Source: Crotalaria pallida (lineage: Eukaryota > Streptophyta > Magnoliopsida > Fabales > Fabaceae). Taken from it: a DNA stretch of 64,000 bases. The stretch is from assembly GCA_037953625.1 (NCBI GenBank), contig CM075651.1, positions 62,668,501 through 62,732,500 on the forward strand, written 5' to 3'. A model generated the notes under the pieces. That model had not been told where the DNA came from. It worked only from the letters and a program-made list of their open reading frames with translations, and ran no database searches. The position numbers and the translations under genes were made by a program. Below, piece by piece: positions 1-9,305 of this stretch (the stretch's first letter is position 1; every line of letters starts with the position of its first letter).

Positions 1-517
1 AGAAACTGCTATTCTATTTCATGTGCAATGCTCACTCCCTTACTATACTTTACAGGTACAGAGATTGAGATTGCACAGCCCCCGGCCGAGCAGGAGCACT
101 TTCCCTTACAGGGAAAGTAGGGTTATTATGAGATAATGACATATAATATGGGCCTAAGCCTCTTATGTTATTTTGATGTAGATTTAATATGCATATCTCG
201 AATGAGGCTTAGGATGGCTTTGCTTTGCTAAAGTTATAACTTTTGGTTTCAATACTCAAACTTAGCATTCCCGCTATTACTCTAATATTTTTGGAGCCCA
301 TTGGGCCTGGATATGTTTTAGAAATATTATCTGAAGCCCTGCTAGCTATTGGTTGTTTAATTAAAATTGTTTACCACAGGTTGAATTTTTGGATTAGTCC
401 GAAAAACAGACTAAACTCCGTCCGTTTGACGGGTGATTTTATTATATTAAAAAGGAATTTTTAAGTACACATTTTTAATACTTGGGAGTTAAGGGTAGTA
501 ATATTAAGGGTGTTACA
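1..517 (+). repeat. 3' part of a Tekay-type LTR, cut by window start
   Basis: The stretch ends in GGGTGTTACA, the usual end of the long Tekay/Del-type LTRs here. It shares ordered blocks with the LTR end at 8770-9305: the TTTACAGGTAC block, GGCCGAGCAGGAG, a short hairpin, and the CTCCGTCCGTTTGACGG motif about 90 bases before the end. It abuts integrase coding sequence at 518, so it is an insertion (solo LTR or end of a full element) in the integrase gene of the next element. Its left part and left target duplication lie outside the window; the right flank starts CTGAC. Confidence 0.8.
98..118 (+). other. U5 hairpin, Tekay LTR copy 1
   Basis: Perfect 9-bp inverted repeat, ACTTTCCCT and AGGGAAAGT, around a TAC loop, a few bases after GGCCGAGCAGG. 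The same place in other LTR copies (8844-8866, 52234-52260, 59193-59207) forms a hairpin from different bases. Confidence 0.7.
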
Positions 518-522
518 CTGAC

Positions 523-1100
523 ATTGTGAAAAAACAACTGAGAAGGTCACAATGATCAAGAATAAAATGAAAACTTCACAGGATCGCCAAAAGAGTTATG
601 CTAATAGGCGAAGGAGACCTTTGGAGTTCGATGTTGGGAATCATGTGTTCCTAAGAGTGTCTCCGGTCACAGGAATTGGTAGGGCAATTAAGTCCAGGAA
701 ACTAACTCCTCGGTTTGTTGGGCCTTATGATATTCTGGAGAAAGTTGGCCCGGCAGCGTACAGGATTGCCTTACCCCCTCACTTAGCAAGGCTTCATGAC
801 ATGTTTCATATTTAACAATCAAGGAAATACGTCCATGATCCTTCGCATGTGGTTACCTTAGATGATTTGCCTTTGAAGGAGAATTTGACTTTTGAAGTTC
901 TGCCAGTTAGAATTGAAGACAGGCAGGTGAAGCAGCTCAGAGGCAAGGAAATCTCCTTGGTGAAAGTTATCTGGATCAGGAACAATGTGGAGGAGGCTAC
1001 ATGGGAACTAGAGGACAAGATCAGGCAGTCTCATCCACAATTGTTCGATGAATTTCGAGGGCGAAATTCTGGTAAGTGGGAGAGAATTGTAACATCCTAA
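523..1100 (+). pseudogene. Integrase C-terminus plus chromodomain of a Tekay-type element
   Basis: This is the last part of a pol gene. The first half reads as the integrase C-terminal module, with the GPY/F signature near RFVGPYDILEKVGPAAYRI. The second half matches a plant retroelement chromodomain (VKVIWIRNNVEEATWELED), which in this family is thought to guide integration to heterochromatin. The two halves share one frame, broken by a TAA at 813-815 where relatives have a serine codon. The final stop lies inside the LTR (1098-1100), common in this lineage. Upstream integrase is absent because another LTR ends at 517; the remaining start shows a small frameshift near 523-540. The element is dead. 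Confidence 0.85.
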
Positions 1101-2431
1101 GCTTTATTTTTAAGAGAAATTATTATTAAAAACCTAGAAAAAATTGGAATAATAACTTAACAAATTTTGGTAGATAGGTGAGTAGTAAATATAAGTCCTA
1201 GGGGTTGTATAGAAGGCATTTGTAGCTTCGAGCGATATTATATAAGCGAAATCGGGAGTTGAATCGGCGTTTTAGATGTTAGAAATCAACCGAAAAGAGA
1301 AAATTAGGAATTTATTATAGGATGCTAAGAAAATAAATTCCACCGTTGGATATGAAGTTTATGGGGTTAAGAAGCTTGTCTAAAAATTTGGACCCGATCC
1401 GACGGTAAACAAAAAAGTTACGGCGAATCGAAGGTTGAAAATGCTGACTGACGCCCAGGTGCACTAGCCTGCGCCCAGGCAAGCACTACTGTTCATTGGT
1501 GCTGAGCCAGGAGGTTTTTTGCCCAGGCGGCTAATCGTGCGCCCAGGCGCGCTCGTGAGGCACCAGCCACGCACCAGTTTCGTGTTGGCACGCCAATTCA
1601 TCCCCCCAACCAGCATCTGGCGCATCAGCCATGCACCAGCTTGGTGCTGATGCTGTTCTCGCGCTCAGGCGCGCCAGACGTACGCCCAGGCGCGCGACAC
1701 AGATTAGATTAGATCTGGACCGTCCAAACTCAATTTGGAGGCTAAGTTTTAAACTATGGCCACACGATTTCTCTGGCTTCATGGCAAGAAATTGAAACAT
1801 CAAAAACGCCTCATTCCCTCACACTCCAACACCCTTCCACTCTCATCACTTCCATCATTTCTCTCAAGCTCCAAGATCAAATTTTCATCATCACCTCCAT
1901 ACAAACACTTGATTTTGGGCACCTCAAACCCAAAATCATTAAACCCCATCAAGCCTTGCACCATGGAAGTGGGTTGAAGCTTCATTCTTTCCTCCCTTGA
2001 TTCACACGAATTGTTCCCTCTCCTATCCTTCTTGGTTTTCAAACTTCATCATCATTTGGGGTAAGTTGAAGTTCTTAGGCATGATATAATTCCCTTTCAA
2101 GTTCTTTCTAGCTCATAGGGGTAGTGTTTAATTTTCTTAGGGTTTTCATGAACCCTTGTCTATGTAGGAGCTTTGTTTCATGCCTTCAAATCAAAACCAA
2201 CACAAAGGCAAGGATCAATCATCTTGTGTTCTCTCAAATAGGATTGTATATCATCACTTCATCATATCTTTGTTGAGGTGGCAAGCTAAGCTTAGGAAAT
2301 TCAAGTTCCCAAGGTTTTGAGCTAAGGCATAAAGGTTCTATTTACTTCTTACTAATTTGAGGTAAGGAGTGGGTTATAGTGAGTATTACCTTACTCTGGG
2401 GTTTAGTTTACGATATGCATATAATGAGTAC
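1088..2431 (+). repeat. Tekay 3' LTR, left segment
   Basis: Begins TGTAACATCC directly after the chromodomain gene. It contains a block around 1340-1420 (CCACCGTTGGATATGAAG, then CCGACGGT) also present in the solo LTR near 61670-61740, a GC-rich repeated stretch (1450-1710), then a pyrimidine-rich leader-like part. It is interrupted at 2431 by the rearranged Athila insertion and resumes at 7994. Without the insertion the LTR is about 2.66 kb. Confidence 0.8.
1450..1710 (+). repeat. GC-rich reiterated GCCCAGGCGC motif in the LTR
   Basis: Several irregularly spaced copies of CGCCCAGGCG-like words make an island of high GC content in an otherwise AT-rich LTR. Open frames here are by-products of the composition. 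Similar words recur in an unrelated LTR at 24600-24710. Confidence 0.7.
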
Positions 2432-3479
2432 TGATGAGCATTTTATTTCCCATTATTCCTTGCATTATTTTACTCCTATTATTGATACTTGTTGCCCATT
2501 TGACATTGATTAGCTTGATTTAGTGATTTTGAGTTTATTGGACTAATATTCCGAATATTGTTTAATTTGGGATTATTTAGCCTAATTAATTCTATTTCTA
2601 TTTTCAGGTAATATTTGGCACAAGGACACTTTGGGATGTTTGGAAATGAAGATTGAAGCATTGAAGTGAAGATTGTAATTTGCATTTAGGTCCCTTTTTA
2701 ATTGTAATTTTTAGAATAGTGTTTCTTAGGACTTGGGCCCATGTTTTAGGCCCATTTTCATGACTAAAGAGGGGAAATTCGTGTAACCCCCAAGACACAC
2801 TTCCATTTCAGATTTCTCACTCTCTCTCTAGGTTAGAACTTCTCTCTTGGCTCTCCCAAGTGGTGGTGGCTGCTAGGGTTTTGTTCTTCCCCATTTCTAC
2901 TCGTTTTTCTTCATTTATGGCCATGGAAGACTAGACTTCAAGGGTTAATCCCTTTGGTATTGTATTATCTACTCTTGAGCTCTTGTTATTAATGCAATTT
3001 CATTTTCTCTTCTCTGTTTTCATGTTTATCGATGTGTAGTGGTTTGCTTAATTCCATTTCGTAGAGATAATACATGAATATAAATGCTTAATTTGTATTA
3101 ACTCGTAAAAACTCCAATTCTGGTTTCTGATGCTTAATTAGAAGTTAGGGTTTGGAGTGATAACTGAATTTTCGCTTAGTATTTGGTTATCACGAGTTGG
3201 ATAGAGGAGAGGAGAGGAATCGATCTTTAGTGAGCTAGGATTGAGTAGTGTACGTAGCCAAAGGGGTTTGCCCGCTTTTGTTTCTGATTTTCTTAGTTTT
3301 TATATTCTGTTTATGTTTTGTTCTTCACATTTGTCACACACAAAAACCCCCCCATTTTACTGCACACTACGTGTTTGATACTTTGCCTAGACCGATATTC
3401 GCTGGGAAACGACCTAGGATCACCTTCCTAGTACTACAGAATAAACACCTTTTATTTTGATCGGGTACGGCCTCGATCA
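2432..3479 (+). repeat. Athila X LTR, complete, + orientation
   Basis: 1048 bp, TGATGAGC...CGATCA, matching the two LTRs of element Y (39708-40839 and 48733-49862) along its length. The inner 525 bp are nearly identical to the inverted copy at 7464-7988 (a few differences by eye), so both come from one recent reverse transcription product. Confidence 0.85.
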
Positions 3480-3484
3480 AAATT

Positions 3485-3502
3485 TGGCGCCGTTGCCGGG
3501 GA
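3485..3502 (+). promoter_or_regulatory. Primer binding site, tRNA-Asp type
   Basis: TGGCGCCGTTGCCGGGGA is complementary to the 3' end of plant tRNA-Asp(GTC), the known Athila primer. It lies 5 bases after the LTR, but what follows is the RT gene on the opposite strand rather than a leader. Confidence 0.85.
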
Positions 3503-6500
3503 GAGGGAAATGATCCTTGCGAGTCGCCTGGTTGAGCTTTCTGTAATCAATGCAGACTCTCCAACTGTTCTGCACTCTAGTGGGAATCAGCTCATCCTTC
3601 TCATTTTTTACAACTGTGACACCAGACTTCTTGGGGACAACTTGCACCGGGCTCACCCAAGTGCTATCTGAAATTGGGTAGATGATACCCGCTTGGAGCA
3701 GCTTGGTGACCTCTTTCTTAACCACATCAAGAATCTGGGGGTTCAATCGTCTTTGGGGTTGTCTCACTGGTTTAGCCCCATCCTCCAACAAAATGCGGTG
3801 CATGCACATGGAGGGGCTAATTCCAGGAATATCCGCTAAAGTCCATCCAATTGCCCTCTTGTTCTTTCTTATCACATCCAGCAGTTTCTCCTCTTGATCA
3901 ACAGAAAGTGAGGTAGAGATGATCACTGGGAGTTTCTTCTCATCCTCCAAGTAAGCATATTTGAGATGAGGAGGGAGGGGCTTCAGGTCCAATGAGGGTG
4001 CCTGCATAATAGATGGAACTAAAGGGACAGCAGAAATGGATTCTGCTGCCTGCACCTGAACAAGTAAATCAGACTCATGCATAACAGATATGGGGTTAGG
4101 GTTAGCATAATCTGAATCTATAACATATGAATCATCAGATGCAGTAGCAGAGTCTAAAAACTGGGCTATTTCAGTGCATGCGGTGCACCATCCAGAGTTA
4201 GTGCATGATGGACAAGTAAATGAATCAGTGAAAGATGGCAATTCAAAATCATGATGCAAAAAGTCAAGCATATGCTCATCTATCAAATCATCAAGCAAGT
4301 CCACATGGAAAACAGAGTGATCCTCAGGAAAATGTTTCATAGCATGGAAAATGTCAAATCGGATCACACTGCCATCAAACTCCATGGAAAGTGAACCTGA
4401 ATGAACATCTATCTTGGTTCGGGCTGTTTTCAAAAATGGCCTCCCCAAAATAATAGGAACAACATTACGGGGAGAGTCATCTTCCATATCAAGTATGTAA
4501 AAATCAGCAGGGAAGATCAACTCTTCAACCCGAACCAAGACATCCTCTATCAAACCTGCGGGGTGGGCAGTACTTCTATTTGCCAATTGAATCACTACAC
4601 CCGTAGGTTGAAGAGGTCCAAGAGAAAGAGACTTAAAAACAGACATAGGCATGACATTTATGGATGCTCCTAAATCTAGCATAGCATTTTCAAACTTAAC
4701 ATTGCCTATGATGCAAGGTATAGAGAAAGTTCCAGGATCCTTACATTTTTCAGGAATGTGAGGGATAGGTTTACCTATGAGAGCGGAGACATTCCTTCTC
4801 ATGCTTATCCTCTCATTGCCCTTGAGTCTTCTCTTATGAGTGCACAACTCCTTAAGGAACTTCGCATACCTTGGAATCTGTTTTATTGCATCAAGAAGGG
4901 GTATGTTGACTTCCACCTTCCTGAATGTGTCAAGAATGTCCTTGTCCACCTCATCCACCCTTTTGTTTTGAGGCACTCTTGGTGGGAATGGAAGAGGAAC
5001 AGGAGGAGGTTGTAGGACAACAGCAGGGCTTGTGGTTGAAGTTGAGGAGGGTTGAGTTGGATGATTCTTTTTGGTGCTAGCATGCTCACCTTCATCTACC
5101 ACTTGGCTCTTCCCTTTAGAGGAAGCTAGAGCATCATTGTTGAGGTTAGGTTGTGGTGTGGGTGTGACAATCTGCTTTCCCGACCTCAGGTTGATGGCAC
5201 TCACATTCTGATTCTGAGGGTTGATCACAGTTTGGGATGGCAACTTGTCAGAATTTTGAGATTGCAAGTTGTTGAGAGAAGTTGCCATTTGACCCATCTG
5301 ATTTGTCAAAGTCTGAATGGATGCCTCTTGTCTCTGAATGGATGCTCTAGTCTCTTGTTGAAATTGGAGGTTTTGCATGGTCATTTGCCTCACCAACTCC
5401 TCCAAGGTAGGTTGGTTGGATGGAGGGGCTGATGGTGAAGGATGAACCACTTGCTGCTGTTGTTGCCTTTGCTGTTGGATTGGAGGAGGTACATATGGTG
5501 GTCTGCTCGGTCCAGCGGTGTTCTGAAATGGAACATTAGGAGGAGGTTGTTGTTGATCAGACCACTTCAGATTGGGATGGTTCCTCCATCCAGGGTTGTA
5601 TCTATTGGAAGAGAGGTCATGATTGTGTTGTTGTGGACCTCTATTGTTGTATATGTTTGCTGCATAGGCCTCGGGTTGGTCACCACTGGTCATCGGCTGT
5701 TGCTGCTGAAGGGAAGGGCATGCATATGTGGGGTGCTCAATGGATGTGCATATGCCACACACTCTAGCAGGAAGTATCATCTTTTTCTGATTGACAGCCA
5801 ATTGTGTGACCAATGTTGTGAGAGAATCAATTTTCTGCTCAAGCTTCTCAACCTTGCCCGAGTCTGCACCAACATCATTTACATCCCTCACAACTATTGC
5901 ATCACTGTTGCTTCTTGCATGGAATTGTTGACAGTTGGAAGCCATCTTCTCAATTTTGCTCCTGGCTTGTAAGGGTGTCATATCTCCCAATGTACCACCA
6001 CTTGCAGCATCTACCATGTTTCTTTCCATGAAGTTGAGACCTTCATAAAAGTACTGGATGAGAAGCTGCTCTGAGATCTGATGGTGAGGGCAGGAAGCAC
6101 ACAACCTCTTGAATCTCTCCCAATAATCATAGAGACTCTCTCCATGTTGTTGCCTGATACCAGAAATTTCCTTTCTGATTGCAGTGGTCCTATTTGCAGG
6201 GAAGAATTTTTCCAGAAATGCCCTCTTCAAGTCATCCCAGCTTGTGATGGAACCAGGGGCCAAGTCAGATAACCAATCTTGTGCTAGACCCTCTAAGGAA
6301 TGTGGAAATGCTCTGAGACAGACATGATCCTCTTGCACATCATGTGGTTTCATTGTGGTGCACACTATATGGAATTTCTTGAGATGCTTATGAGGATCCT
6401 CACCTGCAAGACCATGAAACTTGGGCAACAAATGGATTAGTCCTGTTCTAAGCTCAAAAGGAACATCCTCATCAGGATACCGGATACACGAGTCTTCAAT

Positions 6501-6761
6501 AGTGAAGTCAGGTGCAGCCAGCTCCCTAAGTGTCCTTTCCCTTGGTGGGGGTTGAGCCATGTTATCACAATATATAGAATCAGATTGAATAAAAGTAGAA
6601 GGAATAGAAGAAATAGAAACAGAATCAGAATTAGATGGACTATAAGATGACTCTGACTCACTACCTAATGACTGATTCCTATTTTGTCTAACTAATCTGT
6701 GATAAGTTCTATCAATTTCAGGGTTGTAAGGATGCAAATAACTTGGGTTGCCCCTAGTCAT
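3503..6761 (-). pseudogene. Athila gag-protease-RT fragment of X
   Basis: One long open frame from ATG at 6761. In order: gag; a zinc knuckle of the form C-x2-C-x4-H-x4-C (CGICTSIEHPTYAC); a proline/glutamine-rich linker; an aspartic protease with LDLGASINVM; and the RT start (GWTLADIPGISPSMC, then WRVCIDYRKLNQ). The frame runs without a stop for over 1080 codons but is cut inside RT just after HFPLP at about 3505, before the catalytic DD box. RNase H and integrase are missing. It is closely similar to gag-pol of element Y. Start choice follows the shared MTRGNPSYLHPYNPEIDRT start in both copies. Confidence 0.9.
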
Positions 6762-7440
6762 GTATTGAACAGAACAACATCAACCATAGCATACTGTAAC
6801 AGATATGCATGACCAAAATCGGTAACAAAATTTTTTATTTTTTTAAATTTTTTTTTTTTAATTTTTTTAAGCACCCTAAAATCATGAAAACATATCACAG
6901 AAAGTTTGAGGACAAAATTCAAAAGGGAACCAAGTCAAAGAATTAAAATAGGGACCAAAAACTAAGAAAATAAAACTTGTAAAATAAAAAAGAAATAGTA
7001 AACGAAGGATTTTGGGGTCAATATTTTCTCTAATTCCGCCGTTGGCAAAATTATCTCTTTATTGAATTTTTCCCTTCGATTTGATATATAATTCGTCCAA
7101 TTCCGACAACCTGATCAAAAGTTATGCCTATTTATAGTAAGTGCTGCTAAAACATGGATAATTTTTCTGGAACTCACAACCAGTGCATATCTGAGTGTCT
7201 GTGATGCATAAACACACTAATATATGATGAAACAAGTGTGGATACCAATTTTCGTGCAAAAATTCCACCCGCAGCTATGTTGAATGGCACTCACAGAATC
7301 ACTAGAATAGCATCAGTTGTGCAGAACAGCAAATCAGCAAACAGGGCAACTTTCAATCAGTTATCAGAATGCTTATTCACACACTAACTACACTAACTAA
7401 TCTAATTAACTACTGTATGATCTTTGGCAAGAACCGATAA
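6762..7440 (-). other. Untranslated leader of X
   Basis: AT-rich stretch between primer site and gag start, with a T/A homopolymer tract at 6831-6862. No credible gene. It aligns in order with the leader of Y (48013-48710). Confidence 0.75.
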
Positions 7441-7458
7441 TCCCCGGCAACGGCGCCA
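7441..7458 (-). promoter_or_regulatory. Second primer binding site of X
   Basis: Reverse complement of the tRNA-Asp type site at 3485-3502, here in the normal position, 5 bases from the minus-strand LTR and ahead of the gag leader. Confidence 0.85.
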
Positions 7459-7463
7459 AATTT

Positions 7464-7988
7464 TGATCGAGGCCGTACCCGATCAAAATAAAAGGTGTTT
7501 ATTCTGTAGTACTAGGAAGGTGATCCTAGGTCGTTTCCCAGCGAATATCGGTCTAGGCAAAGTATCAAACACGTAGTGTGCAGTAAAATGGGGGGGTTTT
7601 TGTGTGTGACAAATGTGAAGAACAAAACATAAACAGAATATAAAAACTAAGAAAATCAGAAACAAAAGCGGGCAAACCCCTTTGGCTACGTACACTACTC
7701 AATCCTAGCTCACTAAAGATCGATTCCTCTCCTCTCCTCTGTCCAACTCGTGATAACCATATACTAAGCGAAAATTCAGTTATCACTCCAAACCCTAACT
7801 TCTAATTAAGCATCAGAAACCAGAATTGGAGTTTTTACGAGTTAATACAAATTAAGCATTTATATTCATGTATTATCTCTACGAAATGGAATTAAGCAAA
7901 CCACTACACATCGATAAACATGAAAACAGAGAAGAGAAAATGAAATTGCATTAATAACAAGAGCTCAAGAGTAGATAATACAATACCA
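7464..7988 (-). repeat. Athila X second LTR, minus, missing its outer half
   Basis: 525 bp equal to the inner half of the LTR at 2432-3479, in opposite orientation. Homology stops at an internal CA that became the end of the insertion, next to the AGTAC target copy. The missing part would hold most of U3. Confidence 0.85.
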
Positions 7989-8271
7989 AGTACTAAGAAT
8001 TATGTGCTAGATAGGATATTGCACCATATGTTATTTAATAAATGGGATTTGTGAGCCAAGAATAATAGAAATGATAACATGAATGTGCTTGAATTATGTT
8101 GTTTGAATTATAGAATATAATAGTGATGATGTGGATAACATGCCTGGACTGTGATGGTCGATTTATAATAGATAATTGTGATAATTGGGCAACATAAATA
8201 TTTATTGCAACAATGTAAGAGGGGAATGTAATTGTTAAAGAGTTAAGAGTTGGTAATGTTGAAAGAATGAG

Positions 8272-8562
8272 AATGAATTATACACGGACGCAGTAAGTCG
8301 CGATCGCACGGTGGTGCGAACGCAGTAGGTCGTGACCAGGGGAGAATGAATTATACCCGGACGCAGTAAGTCGTGATCGCACGGTGGTGCGAACGCAGTA
8401 GGTCGTGACCAGGGGAGAATGAATTATACCCGGACGCAGTAAGTCGTGATCGCACGGTGGTGCGAACGCAGTAGGTCGTGACCAGGGGAGAATGAATTAT
8501 ACCCGGACGCAGTAAGTCGTGAGTGCACAGGAGTGCAGACGCAGTAGGTCGTGACCAGGGAC
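8272..8562 (+). repeat. 73-bp tandem repeat, four copies
   Basis: The word TACCCGGACGCAGTAAGTCG recurs at 8281 (with one change), 8354, 8427 and 8500, an exact 73-base spacing. The first three units are nearly identical and the fourth diverges in its second half. Each unit is internally doubled (CGCAGTAAGTCGTGA and CGCAGTAGGTCGTGA) and holds a small palindrome, TCGCAC..GTGCGA. Confidence 0.9.
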
Positions 8563-8843
8563 AAAATAAAAAGAAAAGTAAATATGATGAAAGTTTATAG
8601 AATAAGAGGTTTGATAAAGTGATGATTAAGTGCATGCGGAAATAATTGAATTGTGATAATTGATGAATCTTTTGTGATGTGTTGAGTCTTACTATATTGT
8701 GATTAAATTTTTAAATGTGTTTGACTTGGTGTTGCATTATGTCATAAATGGAAACTGCCTCCCCATTTTATGTGTAATACTCACTCCTTACTATCTCCAC
8801 AGGTACTGAGGAAGAGTTTGCACTTGATCAGGCCGAGCAGGAG

Positions 8844-8866
8844 TACTCTCCCTCACAGGGAGAGTA
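8844..8866 (+). other. U5 hairpin, Tekay LTR copy 2
   Basis: Perfect 10-bp inverted repeat, TACTCTCCCT and AGGGAGAGTA, around a CAC loop, directly after GGCCGAGCAGGAG. Confidence 0.7.
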
Positions 8867-9305
8867 AGCTACTTATATATATATGTAGGACATGGGAATG
8901 TCCTGGGCCCGGTGATATGATGTGATCCATTTTTGTTGTATATTTTGTAAATAGCTTTTTGGGGGCCCAGGACGACTCCTTTTGGGTAGGAGTCTTATTT
9001 TGGGAAAAGTACTGTTTTTCCACAACTTGTTTATATCTCTGCTATACTCTGATGTTTCATACTCTGATATTCTGATGTGTGCACGATGTTTCACAAGCTG
9101 TGATATATGTTTATAGCCCTGCTGGCTTTGAAATTTGAAATTGTGAATGTTTATCAGGTCACAGGAAAACCAGAAATTTTGGAAAGTCCTAAAAACAAAC
9201 GAAACTCCGTCCGTTTGACGGAAGATTTTTATAAGTAAAAAGGAAAATTTTAAATTCACTATTTTATTTTAGGGTATAAAAGGGTAAATAATCTTAGGTG
9301 TTACA

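Larger units (their letters stand above)
2432..7988. mobile_element. Rearranged Athila copy X with inverted LTRs
   Basis: The unit starts TG (2432) and ends CA (7988). It is flanked by AGTAC on both sides (2427-2431 and 7989-7993), as expected for one integrase-mediated insertion. Order inside: complete LTR on the + strand, tRNA-Asp primer site (+), then on the minus strand a truncated RT, protease and gag, the leader, a second primer site (minus), and a second LTR (minus) lacking its first 523 bases. It therefore looks like one half of an Athila element joined to a mirror-image LTR. The inner junction at about 3498-3505 lies in a short shared C-run between the RT gene and the primer site. 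Confidence 0.75.
7994..9305 (+). repeat. Tekay 3' LTR, right segment
   Basis: Continuation of the LTR broken at 2431, ending GGTGTTACA at 9305. It holds a 73-bp tandem array (8272-8562), the U5 blocks (CACAGGTACTGAGG, GGCCGAGCAGGAG), a hairpin and the CTCCGTCCGTTTGACGG motif, in the same order as 1-517. Confidence 0.75.

Noticed and set aside
1531..1803. Open frames in the GC-rich LTR stretch (both strands)
   Set aside because: Produced by the reiterated GCCCAGGCGC words; no domain, and they lie inside an LTR.
3248..3460. Identical 70-codon open frame here and at 7483-7695
   Set aside because: Both are the same part of the Athila X LTR in two orientations; identity reflects LTR duplication, not a gene.
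7464..7988. Idea that the truncated LTR starts at the transcription start (R) as a strong-stop product
   Set aside because: The TATA-like sequence in the related Y LTR lies well upstream of the break, so the expected RNA start does not coincide with it.
8272..8562. CRISPR-like array
   Set aside because: Units are contiguous 73-base repeats without unique spacers, in a eukaryotic LTR.
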